This document shows positions 1 through 11,126 of a stretch of DNA of 64,000 bases, piece after piece (position 1 is the stretch's first letter; each line of letters opens with the position of its first letter). The notes beneath the pieces were generated by a model. That model was not told the DNA's origin. It did not search any database and saw nothing but the letters and a program-made list of their open reading frames with translations. The position numbers and the translations under genes are program-made. Source of the stretch: Cyprinodon diabolis. Taxonomy: Eukaryota > Chordata > Actinopteri > Cyprinodontiformes > Cyprinodontidae. The stretch is from contig CM060081.1 of the NCBI GenBank assembly GCA_030533445.1, positions 902,315 to 966,314 of the forward strand, written 5' to 3'.

Positions 1-2410
1 ATGGATTGATGGATGGATGGATGGATGGATGGATGGATGATGGATGATGGATGGATGGATGGATGGATGATGGATGGATGATGGATGATGGATGGATGGA
101 TGATGGATGGATGGATGGATGGATGGATGGATGGATGATGGATGGATGGATGATGAATGGATGGATGGATGATGGATGGATGATGGATGGATGGATGGAT
201 GGATGATGGCTGGATGATGGCTGGATGATGGATGATGGATGGATGATGGATGGATGGTGGCTGGATGATGGATGGATTGATGGATGGATGGATTGATGGA
301 TGGATGGATGGATGGATGATGGATGGATGGATGATGGATGGATGGATGGATGATGGATGGATGATGGATGGATGGATGGATGGATGGATGGATGGATGGA
401 TGATGGCTGGATGATGGATGATGGATGGATGATGGATGGATGGTGGCTGGATGATGGATGGATTGATGGATTGATGGATGGATGGATGGATGGATGATGG
501 ATGGATGGATGGATGGATGGATGGATTGATGGATGGATGGATGGATGGATGATGTATGGATGGATGGATGGATGGTGGCTGGATGATGGATGGATGGATG
601 GATTGATGGATGGATGGATGGATGGATGGATGGATGGATGATGGATGGATGGATGGATGGATGGATGGATGGATTGATGGATGGATGGATGGATGGATGG
701 ATGATGGATGGATGGATGATGGATGGATGGATGGATGGATGGATGGATGGATGGATGGATTGATGGATGGATGGATGGATGGATGGATGATGGATGGATG
801 GATGGATGATGGATGGATGGATGGATGGATGGATTGATGGATGGATGGATGGATGATGGATGGATGAATGATGGATGGATGATGGATGGATGGATGGATG
901 GATGGATGGATGGATGGATGGTGGCTGGATGATGGATGGATGGATGGATGATGGATGGATGAATGATGGATGATGGATGGATGGATTGATGGATGGATGG
1001 ATGGATGATGGATGATGGATGGATGGATGGATGATGGATGGATGGATGATGGATGGATGGATGGATGGATGGATGGATGGATGGATGATGGATGGATGGA
1101 TGGATGATGGATGGATGATGGATGGATGGATGGATGGATGATGGCTGGATGATGGATGGATGGATGGATGATGGCTGGATGATGGATGATGGATGGATGA
1201 TGGATGGATGGTGGCTGGATGATGGATGGATTGATGGATGGATGGATTGATGGATGGATGGATGGATGGATGATGGATGGATGGATGATGGATGGATGGA
1301 TGGATGATGGATGGATGATGGATGGATGGATGGATGGATGGATGATGGCTGGATGATGGATGGATTGATGGATTGATGGATGGATGGATGGATGGATGGA
1401 TGATGGATGGATGGATGGATGGATGGATGGATGGATGGATGGATTGATGGATTGATGGATGGATGGATGGATGGATGGATGATGGATGGATGGATTGATG
1501 GATGGATGGATGTATGGATGGATGGATGGATGGTGGCTGGATGATGGATGGATGGATGGATTGATGGATGGATGGATGTATGGATGGATGGATGGATGAT
1601 GGCTGGATGATGGATGGATTGATGGATTGATGGATGGATGGATGGATGGATGATGGATGGATGGATGGATGGATGGATGGATGGATGGATGGATGGATGG
1701 ATGGATGGATTGATGGATTGATGGATGGATGGATGGATGGATGATGGATGGATGGATTGATGGATGGATGGATGTATGGATGGATGGATGGATGGTGGCT
1801 GGATGATGGATGGATGGATGGATTGATGGATGGATGGATGGATGGATGGATGATGGATGGATGGATGGATGGATGGATGGATGATGGATGGATGGATGAT
1901 GGATGGATGGATGGATTGATGGATGGATGGATGGATGGATGGATGGATGGATGGATGGATGGATGATGGATGGATGGATGGATGGATGGATGGATGATGG
2001 ATGGATGGATGGATGGATGGATGGATGGATGATGGATGGATGGATGGATGGATGGATGGATGGATGGATGGATTGATGGATGGATGGATGGATGGATGGA
2101 TGGATGGATGGATGGATGGATGGATGATGGATGGATGGATGATGGATGGATGGATGGATGGATGGATGGATGGATGGATGGATGGATGGATGGATGGATG
2201 GATGGATGGATGGATGGATGGATGATGGATGGATTGATGGATGGATGGATGGATGGATGGATGATGGATGGATGGATGATGGATGGATGGATGGATGGAT
2301 GGATGGATGATGGATGGATGATGGATGGATGGATGGATGGATGGATGGATGGATGGATGGATGATGGATGGATGATGGATGGATGGATGGATGATGGATG
2401 GATTGATGGA
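1..2410. repeat. ATGG-based simple satellite (TGGA/TGGATGA)
   Basis: The whole stretch is built from 4-bp ATGG units with frequent 3-bp ATG insertions (ATGGATGATGG) and occasional GGCTGG or GATTGATGG variants. Higher-order blocks recur, for example GGTGGCTGGATGATGG near 250, 445, 575, 920, 1210, 1530 and 1795. The array starts at the window edge, so its full length is unknown. It is open in several frames only because the units lack in-frame stops. The resulting MDGW-type peptides are not a credible gene. Confidence 0.97.
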
Positions 2411-3322
2411 CTATAATATAAGGAATTTAGACCATGTATCCTCAGGAGTGCAACACTATTCAAAGCGTAATATTGTGTTATTTATTTAGATGAGAAAATA
2501 AGCAAATTTGTTTGTCTCATATTAGGCATAATTTTCTCAGCTTAACAACAATTTAATTCAAATAAAATAAGTTGATACTCTGATTTTTTTTAACATTACA
2601 AAACCTGCAATAGGGTCATTTTTCAATCTCATGCTTTCCACTAACTTCTACTATTTTCATTTTGTTAGTGAATAAATGATTCCCCTGTTTAAGATTTGAT
2701 TTGCATTTAGATGATAATAAGTTTGTTTAAAAGCAACAATGAGACTGAGATTTTAATGAGGGGGCTAAGATAACAAGCTTTCTCAGCATTGTGACATCTA
2801 TGAAAAAAGCTGAAAGCCAAATAAAATCTATTCTGTCCTACAGGATCATGTCTGCAGTTAGATGTTGGTGTGACAAACACAATCCATCAAAGCTCAAGAA
2901 CTAATCACCATCCTTCACTAGTTTTAATCACAAGAGACAATTACAAAGAAGGACTTTGGATGAAAGCAAAGCCCGGTCTTCAGAGAATCCCTTATCTCCC
3001 GCATGCTTTGTCTTTCTTCCTCTCTGCCATCAGCTACACTTTCTGTGTTTTATCTCCGTCGCTATATTCTCCTCTGCCGCCTCCCGTTAGAACAGAATAA
3101 TACGAGCTCCTATTTGACCTGCATCTCATAAAGATGTGAAGACTTTCCTGATCCTTCAGCTTTTCACCACAATCAGACAAAATCAGCGCTATTTCTCTCT
3201 AGCACTATAGTTTTACCCAAAGATGATCTGTGCAATGGTGTGGTTTTATTCACACTGTTTCATGGAGACAAGGATGCAGAATTAACTTAAAGGCACACCT
3301 TGGACTAAAGAGTTGACACATA
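2411..3322. other. non-repetitive AT-rich DNA, no gene recognised
   Basis: Between the satellite and the first Tc1 element I see only AT-rich unique-looking sequence. The one open frame (2870-3100 +) has no recognisable domain and codon use typical of noncoding DNA. Confidence 0.6.
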
Positions 3323-4521
3323 CACTCACCGGCTACTTTATTAGGTACCCCATGCTAGTAACGGGTTGGACCCCCTTTTGCCTTCAGAACTGCCTCAATT
3401 CTTGGTGGCATAGATTCAACAAGGTGCTGGAAGCATTCCTTAGGGAGTTTGGTCCATATTGACATGATGGCATCACACAGTTGCCGCAGATTTGTCGGCT
3501 GCACATCCATGATGCGAATCTCCCGTTCCACCACATCCCAAAGATGCTCTATTGGATTGAGATCTGGTGACTGTGGAGGCCATTTGAGTACAGTGAACTC
3601 ATTGTCATGTTCAAGAAACCAGTCTGAGATGATTCCAGCTTTATGACATGGCGCATTATCCTGCTGAAAGTAGCCATCAGAAGTTGGGTACATTGTGGTC
3701 ATAAAGGGATGGACATGGTCAGCAACAATACTCAGGTAGGCTGTGGCGTTGCAACGATGCTCAATTGGTACCAAGGGGCCCAAAGAGTGCCAAGAAAATA
3801 TTCCCCACACCATGACACCACCACCACCAGCCTGAACCGTTGATACAAGGCAGGATGGATCCATGCTTTCATGTTGTAGACGCCAAATTCTGACCCTACC
3901 ATCCGAATGTCGCAGCAGAAATCGAGACTCATCAGACCAGGCAACGTTTTTCCAATCTTCTATTGTCCAATTTCCATGAGCTTGTGCAAATTGTAGCCTC
4001 AGTTTACTGTTCTTAGCTGAAAGGAGTGGCACCCGGTGTGGTCTTCTGCTGCTGTAGCCCATCTGCCTCAAAGTTCCACGTACTGTGCGTTCAGAGATGC
4101 TCTTCTGCCCACCTTGGTTGTAACGGGTGGTTATTTGAGTCACTGTTGCCCTTCTATCAGCTCCAACCAGTCTGGCCATTCTCCTCTGACCTCTGGCATC
4201 AACAAGGCATTTCCGCCCACAGAACTGCCGCTCACTGGATGTTTTTTCTTTTTCGGACCATTCTCTGTAAACCCTAGAGATGGTTGTGCGTGAAAATCCC
4301 AGTAGATCAGCAGTTTCTGAAATACTCCAATCATGCCACGTTCAAAGTCACTCAAATCACCTTTCTTCCCCATACTGATGCTCGCTTTGAACTGCAGGAG
4401 ATTGTCTTGACCATGTCTACATGCCTAAATGCACTGAGTTGCTGCCATGTGATTGGCTGCTTAGAAATTAAGTGTTAACGAGCAGTTGGACAGGTGTACC
4501 TAATAAAGTGGCCGGTGAGTG
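3323..4521 (-). mobile_element. Tc1/mariner-like DNA transposon copy, degraded (1.2 kb)
   Basis: The ends are inverted repeats: CACTCACCGGCTACTTTATT at 3323, and the complement of CACTCACCGGCCACTTTATT ending at 4521. Each end is bounded by the dinucleotide TA (3321-3322 and 4522-4523), the standard Tc1 target duplication. The interior is a single transposase gene on the minus strand. Element length and layout fit a Tc1 family element. The transposase is broken, so this copy is presumably dead. Confidence 0.93.
3355..4373 (-). pseudogene. Tc1-like transposase pseudogene (N-terminal HTH broken)
   Basis: The C-terminal 274 residues (4179-3355) are open and hold the DDE catalytic core. First Asp in WSDESRF, second Asp in QQDNAPCH, and Glu in SPDLNPIEHLWD give the DD34E layout of Tc1 enzymes. 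The protein ends with the family-typical KGGPTRY. The natural start is MGKKGDLSDFERGM at 4373. Soon after it the paired helix-turn-helix region has lost roughly ten codons and shifts frame (VFQKLLIYW is read out of phase), so the DNA-binding half is not continuous with the catalytic half. What is known: such enzymes cut and paste at TA sites. What is inferred: this copy makes no functional protein, though it could bind as a fragment. Confidence 0.9.
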
Positions 4522-4721
4522 TATGAGTTCTTTTAAATTAATCCTCAGGCCAAAATACAGAGCTAGACACTATCAATGCTACTAGTGGGACTCCCCTCTT
4601 TGAATACCACCTATATAAGTTGGGAGAAGACGCAGCGTCATTGGCCAGGTCATGTGACCTGGAAGAAGGTATTATTTTATGGCCACAGGCTCGTATGGAG
4701 CTAAGGCTTTAGCTCTACTAC

Positions 4722-4747
4722 CAATCAATCAATCAATCAATCAATCA
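4722..4747. repeat. (AATC)n microsatellite
   Basis: About six tandem CAAT/AATC units. Nothing else of note lies in 4524-4980 apart from AT-rich sequence. Confidence 0.85.
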
Positions 4748-4984
4748 GTCAAACAGTCTTCACTTTCAACTACAATTTGCATTGTAATCGAGATTTCAGT
4801 TGCAGTAGGTGCCGTTGATCACATATATTAAAGGTGAAGGGGGACAAATGACAGCGGCCAAAAAAACGCTGCCGTTAGGCGCATTATTTTTGCTGCTGGG
4901 GCCCCACTGTGAAGCAGTTATTTTAGGTTTTTCTTTTTTAATAAATCTGCAAAAGATGTATTTATGTTTCTCAAATTGTGGAAG

Positions 4985-5812
4985 AAGCTGCTCTGCTCAG
5001 ATGGAACCAAAATCCTACTTTTTGCATAATGCAAAACATTATTTTTGGTTTAAAAGCAACGCAACTCATCAACCTTTAACATACCTTCCCCACTGTCAAA
5101 CATAGAGGTGGCAGCATCATGGTTTGGGCCTGCTTTTCTTCAGCAGGGAAACCTGTTGGAGTCTGCAGGAGACCTGAGACTGGGGCGGAGATTTATCTTC
5201 CAACAAGACGATGAACCAAAACATAAAGTATAACCTTCAACACATCCAGGTGTTAGAATGGCCTAGTCAAAGTCCAGACCTCAATCTAATCCAGAATTAG
5301 TGAAAAGAACTGAAAACTGCTGTTCAATAATGCTCTCTATCCAACCCGAGAACGGGCAAAAACTTCTCTCTGGATGAGCAGAACTGATACCTGCAGCCGT
5401 CAGCGCAGCGGCACTTGAAAAACGATCTAGAAATAAGTAAAATTTTCTTAAATTAAGTGTATTTACACTTGATTTGAGTTAGTAAATGAGGTAGTTTGCC
5501 AATGGAATCAGTATTTTTACTCTTAAAATAAGATAATTAGGTAATAGTCACTTAAAATAAGACAATGCAATCCTGTTTTCTTATTTTAAATCTAAATTGT
5601 CTATTTCCATTGGCAAGATGTCTCTTTTATCTCCTCAATTCAAGAACAAATGCACTTATTTTAAGAAAAAATGACTTATCAAGATTTAGATTTTTTGAAG
5701 TGTAAGGTACAAAGTAAGAACTCAAGGGGGGCTGAATACTTTAGCACACCCAGTTCAGTTTTTATTTGTTAAAACAGTTTAAAATATCCAATAAATTTCG
5801 TTCCACTTGTAA
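4985..5812 (+). pseudogene. decayed second Tc1-like transposase, split by a MITE
   Basis: Degraded Tc1 transposase coding sequence on the + strand. A stretch near 5000 resembles 'SDE.K' and 'NAKRYFWRK..'. Then come a GGGSIMVWGCF-like segment around 5106-5150, a QQDD.P motif near 5200 and a SPDLNLI segment at 5270-5290, with many stops and frameshifts. The text at 5728-5812 (GGGGGCTGAATACTTT and following) is the usual downstream part of this Tc1 family. It is separated from the coding relic by an unrelated hairpin MITE at 5412-5702. No terminal repeats are intact, so the boundaries are approximate. Confidence 0.7.
5412..5702. mobile_element. foldback MITE with about 100-bp inverted arms
   Basis: The left end CACTTGAAAAACG and right end (complement CACTTCAAAAAATC) begin arms that align for about 100 bp on opposite strands, including a shared TTGCCAATGGAA segment. 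The element therefore folds into an imperfect hairpin. Related fragments occur at 26085-26222 and 32292-32520. It sits inside the Tc1 relic. No clean target duplication was seen and the superfamily was not determined. Confidence 0.6.
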
Positions 5813-6079
5813 AGCTGCTTCCTGCTTCCTGTTTGGACCTGTTCACTTCCTGTTTGGATTAACTGAGTGTGTATAGCTGCTGCAGCTGTCCAGAGGAACT
5901 CCATCTGAAGTTAAGTTATTTTCTCTGTGATATCTCTGTATCTAAGTAACTCTAACTGACTAGTTTAAAACATAGCACCTTCTGCTGCACTTTTCTACTG
6001 AGCACTTGTCAGTTTCACACGGTTTTATTTCTGATAGCAAGGAGTAGCTAGCCTAGGCTAGCGCTAGCTTAGCATTGCT

Positions 6080-6943
6080 ATGGCTTCTCTCTCTCCCTGC
6101 CTTGACTCTTTTCCAACTCTTCCTTCTTCCTCTCCTCTCTCCTGCTCTCTGTGTCAGATGTTCAGTTATTCCTCTGCCTCCTTTAGTGATAATGGGATGT
6201 GTAATAAGTGTAGTATTTTTGTAGCTTTGGAGGCGAGGGTGTCAGAGTTAGAATCCAGGCTTCAGGCTGTTGAACATCCAGGAGTTAAAGTAGGCCCCCC
6301 AAGTAGCTGTCCTCCAAAAGTGCCTGAGCAGCCAGGCGATTGGGTAACTGTACGCAGAAAGCGTAGTCGTGGATCTCTGCCCACTGGTCACCACCAACCC
6401 GTTCACGTTTCTAACCGGTTTTCCCCACTCAGTGACACACCCACTGAGAAGCCCACTCTGGTGATTGGCAGCTCCATAGTCAGAAACGTGGCATTAGAGG
6501 CACCAGGGACCATAGTCAAATGTTTGCCGGGGGCCAGAACGGGCGACATCAAATCCTACCTGAAACTGCTGGCTAAGGATAAGGTTAAATACAGTAAGAT
6601 TGTTATTCACGCTGGTGGTAATGACACCCGGTTACGCCGATCGGAGGTCACTAAAATTAGTGTTGCTTCGGTGTGTAAGTTTGCCAAAAAAATGTCGGAC
6701 TCCGTAATTTTCTCTGGTCCCCTCCCTGATCTGACCAGTGATGACATGTTTAGCCGCATGTCGTCATTCAACCGCTGGTTGTCTAGGTGGTGTCCTGAAA
6801 ACAACGTGGGCTACATTAATAATTGGCAATCCTTTTGGGGAAAGCTTGGTCTGATTCGGAGAGACGGCATCCATCCCACTTTGGATGGTGCAGCTCTTCT
6901 TTCTAGGAATCTGGCCACATTTATTAGTCCTCCAAAACCCTGA
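6080..6943 (+). CDS. L2 LINE ORF1 protein, coiled coil plus SGNH esterase domain
   Basis: 287 residues, open from ATG to stop. The N-terminus is Ser/Pro-rich with Cys pairs (CSLCQMF, CNKCSIF) that may bind zinc. A short leucine-heptad coiled coil follows (about residues 47-65, [14 protein letters not shown]). A basic hinge with KRSRG comes next. The C-terminal half is an SGNH/GDSL hydrolase. Block I is VIGSSIVRN, block II Gly is in GARTGD, block III is HAGGND, and block V is DGIHPT (Asp-His pair). All catalytic blocks are present. ORF1 proteins of this type are known from L2/CR1-group LINEs and are thought to bind RNA or lipids during retrotransposition. This is the only intact protein of this element in the window. 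The copy at 56262-56870 is truncated. Confidence 0.88.
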   Translation: MASLSPCLDSFPTLPSSSPLSCSLCQMFSYSSASFSDNGMCNKCSIFVALEARVSELESRLQAVEHPGVKVGPPSSCPPKVPEQPGDWVTVRRKRSRGSLPTGHHQPVHVSNRFSPLSDTPTEKPTLVIGSSIVRNVALEAPGTIVKCLPGARTGDIKSYLKLLAKDKVKYSKIVIHAGGNDTRLRRSEVTKISVASVCKFAKKMSDSVIFSGPLPDLTSDDMFSRMSSFNRWLSRWCPENNVGYINNWQSFWGKLGLIRRDGIHPTLDGAALLSRNLATFISPPKP

Positions 6944-7134
6944 CCACCCAGGGTGCAGACCAGGAAGCAGAGTCCTAGTTTAACACACATCTCTGCAGCT
7001 TCTCTACTGTTACCCACTCTTTACTCCATCCAGACAGTGTCTTGCCCACGACCAAAATCTAATAAATTAGCAAAGAGTAAATCATGATAATCTAATTAAA
7101 ATCAAATTAACTCCAATTGGGGAAAAAGTTAAAA

Positions 7135-9445
7135 CAATTAAATGCGGTCTGTTTAACATAAGATCTCTTTCCTCTAAAAGTCTGCTAGTTAATGACTTGA
7201 TTTGTGATAATCACATTGACTTGTGTTGCCTTACAGAAACCTGGCTGCAGCAAGAGGATTATGTGAGCATAAACGAGGCAACTCCTTCAAGCTATTTAAA
7301 TTTTCACATACCCAGAAGTTCTGGGCGAGGAGGAGGAGTAGCAACAATCTTCCAGTCTGACTTACTGATTACTCCCAAAACAGTTAATACCTACAACTCT
7401 TTGAACATTTAACCCTTAATTTCCCTGATCCAAATTTCAAGGCAAGAAAACCTCTTCTTTTTGTAACTTTGTATCGTCTTTGTATCGTCCGCCAGGTCCT
7501 TACTCTGAATTTTTAGATGAAGCAAAATGCTAGGAAACTGGAGAGAAAATATCGCTCCACAGGCCTGCGGGAGTCCTTCCTAGTCTGGAAAAATGGTTTA
7601 CTGCTGTATAAGAGGACCCTTTGTAAAGCAAGAGCAGCATACTTCTCCTCATTAATAGAGGAGAATAAGAATAATCCTAGATTTCTTTTTAATACAGTTG
7701 CCAAACTCACCCAGAGCCATAGCTCTGTTGAACCGTCCATTCCACCTGCTCTTAGCAGCAATGATTTTATGGGATTCTTTATAAATAAGATTAATCTTAT
7801 TAAAAAATAAGATCATAAGCACTCCTCTATCCGCGATTGTACCTGAGGTAGTCATGGAATCTGAACCGGGTTTAGACTGCTTTGATCCAGTTGAACTTTC
7901 TGAATTAGCAAAATTATTGTCTTCATCTAAGCCTTCAACTTGTATGTTAGATCCAGTTCCAACCAGGTTATTTAAGGAGGTATTCCCTTTGATCTCCTCC
8001 TCCATTTTAGATGTGATTAATCTATCTCTGTTACAGGGATATGTACCTAAAGCTTTTAAGGTTGCTGGAATTAAACCTCTGCTTAAGAAACCGTCTCTTG
8101 ACCCAGATGACTTGGTTAATTATAGACCTATATCCAATCTTCCTTTCTTATCCAAAATTCTTGAGAAAGTAGTTGCCAAACAAGTTTGCGACCACTTACA
8201 CCATAATGAACTTTTTGAAGAGTTTCAGTCTGGCTTTAGAGCTCATCATAGCACTGAAACAGCTCTGGTGAAAGTCACTAATGATATTCTCATGGCCTCA
8301 GATAATGGACTTGTATCTGTGCTCGTCCTGTTGGATCTTAGTGCTGCATTTGATACATTTGACCATAATATTCTTTTAGAAAGACTTGAATATTTTGTTG
8401 GAATTAAAGGAACAGCTCTAGACTGGTTTAAATCTTATCTATCTGATCGAATTCAGTTTGTTTATGTTAATGATAGATCTTCAACATGCTCAAAGGTTAC
8501 CTGTGGAGTACCACAGGGATCAGTGCTAGGACCAATTCTCTTTACTTTATACATGCTCCCAATTGGTAGAGTTATTAGACAGCATGGGATTAATTTCCAC
8601 TGTTATGCTGATGATACCCAGCTATATCTGTCTATAATCCAGATGAAGCTAACCCATTACATAGATTACAGGCATGTCTTGAAGACATAAAAACCTGGAT
8701 GACTCTTAACTTTCTGCTTCTGAATGCAGACAAAACAGAAGTTATAGTCTTTGGACCAGAGTCTCTGAAAAAGAAGCTGATTAGCCAGTCACTTCATTTG
8801 GATGGGATTAAACTGATTTCAGATAATAAAGTAAAAAATCTTGGTGTTGTTTTTGATCAGGACCTGTCATTTAAATCCCAGATCAAAGAGGTTTCTAGAA
8901 TTTCCTTCTTTCATCTGAGGAACATTGCAAAAATGAGCAATCTCCTGTCCAGGGGTGATGCTGAGAAACTAGTCCATGCATTTGTTACTTCAAGGCTGGA
9001 CTATTGTAATTCTTTACTATCAGGAAGTCCACAAACTGTAGTTAAAAGCCTTCAGCTGATCCAAAATGCTGCAGCCAGAGTTCTGATGAAAATGAAAAAG
9101 AGAGATCATATCTCTCCTATCCTGGCTTCTCTTCATTGGCTTCCTGTTAAATCAAGAATTGAATTTAAAATCCTCCTTCTCACATATAAAGCCTTAAATG
9201 GCCAAGCTCCATCTGATATCAGAGATCTGATTGTTCCTTATGTTCCTAACAGAGCACTTCGCTCTCAATCTGCAGGTTTACTAGTGGTTCCTAGAATTTC
9301 TAAAAGTAGAATGGGAGGCAGATCTTTTAGTTCTCAGGCTCCTCTCCTGTGGAACCAACTACCAGTTTTAGTCCGTGAGGCAGACACCCTGTCTACTTTT
9401 AAGGCTAGGCTTAAAACTTTCCTTTTTGATAAAGCTTCTAGTTAG
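7135..9445 (+). pseudogene. L2 LINE ORF2 (endonuclease/reverse transcriptase), broken
   Basis: The endonuclease start is readable at 7140-7412 ([10 protein letters not shown], then LTETWLQ, then SGRGGGVA), followed by a deletion at about 7515. The linker and finger region run 7517-7810, the RT palm 7854-8690, and the RT thumb/C-terminal region 8699-9445. RT landmarks are [34 protein letters not shown] (first Asp), [11 protein letters not shown] and CYADDTQLY (catalytic YADD). A single missing A near 8635 causes the frameshift at the end of the palm. Copy 2 (near 21378) keeps that base but has its own one-base loss nearby. The C-terminus DYCNSLL...LLWNQLP is typical of L2. Confidence 0.88.
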
Positions 9446-9514
9446 AGTGGCTCAGGTTATCCTGAGCTGTCTTTAAAGTTATGCTGCTATAGGCTTAGAC
9501 TTTTGGAGGACATA

Positions 9515-9716
9515 CAGGTGCTGGTCATAAAATTAGAATATCATGAAAAAGTAGATTGATTTCAGTAATTCCATTTAAAAAGTGAAACTTGTATATTATA
9601 TTCATACATTACATACAAACTCATATATTTCAGATGTTTATTTTGTTTAATTTTGATGATTACAAATGACAACAAATGAAAATCTCAAATTCATCATATC
9701 AGAAAATTAGAATATT
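9515..9716 (+). repeat. left 202-bp terminal inverted repeat of the Tc1 element
   Basis: Matches the complement of 10925-11126 base for base. It contains internal AATTAGAATAT motifs at both its outer (about 9532) and inner (about 9705) parts. That resembles the paired binding-site arrangement of long-repeat (IR/DR-type) Tc1 elements. Confidence 0.93.
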
Positions 9717-9833
9717 GTGAAAAGGTTCAAAATTGATGGCCCCTGGTGCCACACTCTAATCAGCTAATTAACTCAAACCACCTGCAAAAGCCTTTAAATG
9801 GTCTTTCAGTCTAGTTCTATAGGCTACACAATC

Positions 9834-10838
9834 ATGGGGAAGACTGCTGACTTGACAGTTGTCCAAAAGACGACCATCGACACCTTGCACAAGGAGGGCA
9901 AGACACAAAAGGTCATCGCTAAAGAGGCTGGCTGTTCACAGAGCTCAGTGTCCAAGCACATTAATAGAGAGGCGAAGGGAAGGAAAAGATGTGGTCGAAA
10001 AAAGTGTACAAGCAAGAGAGATAACCGCACCCTGGAGAGGATTGTGAAACAAAACCCATTCAAAAATGTGGGGGAGATTCACAAAGAGTGGACTGCAGCT
10101 GGAGTGAGTGCTTCAAGAACCACCACACACAGACGTATGAAAGACATGGGTTTCTGCTGTCGCATTCCTTGTGTCAAGCCACTCTTGAACCACAGACAGC
10201 GTCAGAAGCGTCTTGCCTGGGCTAAAGAGAAACAGGACTGGGCTGCTGGTGAGTGGTCCAAAGTCATGTTCTCTGATGAAAGTAAATTTTGCATTTCCTT
10301 TGGAAATCAAGGTCCCAGAGTCTGGAGGAAAAGAAGAGAGGCACTTCATCCACGTTGCTTGAAGTCCAGTGTAAAGTTTCCACAGTCAGTGATGGTTTGG
10401 GGTGCCATGTCATCTGCTGGTGTTGGTCCATTGTGTTTTCTGAGGTCCAGGGTCAACGCAGCCACATACCAGGAAGTTTTAGAGCACTTCATGCTTCCTG
10501 CAGCTGACCAACTTTTTGGAGATGCAGATTTCATTTTCCAACAGGACTTGGCACCTGCACACAGTGCCAAAGCTACCAGTACCTGGTTGAAGGACCATGG
10601 TATCCCTGTTCTTAATTGGCCAGCAAACTCTCCTGACCTTAACCCCATAGAAAATCTATGGGGTATTGTGAAGAAGAAGATGCAATACACCGGACCCAAC
10701 AATTCAGAAGAGCTAAAAGCCACTATTAGAGCAACCTGGGCTATCATAACACCTGAGCAGTGCCACAGACTGATCGACTCCATGCCACGCCGCATTGCTG
10801 CAGTAATACAGGCCAAAGGAGGCCCAACTAAATACTGA
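9834..10838 (+). CDS. Tc1-like transposase, apparently intact
   Basis: 334 residues from the ATG at 9834 (MGKTADLTVVQK). An upstream in-frame ATG at 9798 would add 12 residues, but the second start matches the family. The N-terminal paired-like helix-turn-helix shows KVIAKEAGCSQSSVSKHI, followed by a basic GRKR hook-like segment and a second HTH (GVSASRTTTHRRMKDMG). The catalytic core has Asp in FSDESKF, Asp in FQQDLAPAHS and Glu in LNPIENLWG, with 34 residues between the last two (DD34E). VMVWGAMSSAGVG is the usual glycine-rich box. It ends in KGGPTKY. No frameshift or stop interrupts it. Expected role: cut-and-paste transposition at TA dinucleotides in the nucleus. It lies inside a noncoding L2 3' UTR, so it has no cellular partner gene. 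Confidence 0.94.
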   Translation: MGKTADLTVVQKTTIDTLHKEGKTQKVIAKEAGCSQSSVSKHINREAKGRKRCGRKKCTSKRDNRTLERIVKQNPFKNVGEIHKEWTAAGVSASRTTTHRRMKDMGFCCRIPCVKPLLNHRQRQKRLAWAKEKQDWAAGEWSKVMFSDESKFCISFGNQGPRVWRKRREALHPRCLKSSVKFPQSVMVWGAMSSAGVGPLCFLRSRVNAATYQEVLEHFMLPAADQLFGDADFIFQQDLAPAHSAKATSTWLKDHGIPVLNWPANSPDLNPIENLWGIVKKKMQYTGPNNSEELKATIRATWAIITPEQCHRLIDSMPRRIAAVIQAKGGPTKY

Positions 10839-10924
10839 GTGCTGTACATGCTCATACTTTTCATGTTCATACTTTTCAGTTGGCCAACATTTCTATAAAT
10901 CCTTTGTTTTTATTGGTCTTCAGT

Positions 10925-11126
10925 AATATTCTAATTTTCTGATATGATGAATTTGAGATTTTCATTTGTTGTCATTTGTAATCATCAAAATTAAACAAAA
11001 TAAACATCTGAAATATATGAGTTTGTATGTAATGTATGAATATAATATACAAGTTTCACTTTTTAAATGGAATTACTGAAATCAATCTACTTTTTCATGA
11101 TATTCTAATTTTATGACCAGCACCTG
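10925..11126 (-). repeat. right 202-bp terminal inverted repeat of the Tc1 element
   Basis: Exact inverted copy of 9515-9716. The transposase stop codon is about 87 bp upstream of it. Confidence 0.93.

Larger units (their letters stand above)
9515..11126 (+). mobile_element. intact, young Tc1-like transposon (1612 bp)
   Basis: It begins CAGGTGCTGGTCATAAAATT at 9515 and ends with the exact complement at 11126. It is flanked by TA at 9513-9514 and 11127-11128. The two terminal inverted repeats are 202 bp each with no mismatch that I can find, and they enclose one complete transposase gene. Sister L2 copies (near 22171 and 27609) preserve the uninterrupted site GAGGACATAGGGACC, which proves the boundaries and the TA duplication. 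Perfect repeats plus an intact ORF indicate very recent transposition. Confidence 0.96.

Noticed and set aside
610..2416. Long open frames with MDGW repeats
   Set aside because: They are the translation of the ATGG satellite; unit lengths lack stop codons, and no promoter, splice site or domain supports them.
2870..3100. Possible 76-residue protein
   Set aside because: No domain, no flanking splice or promoter signal, and no sign of selection visible.
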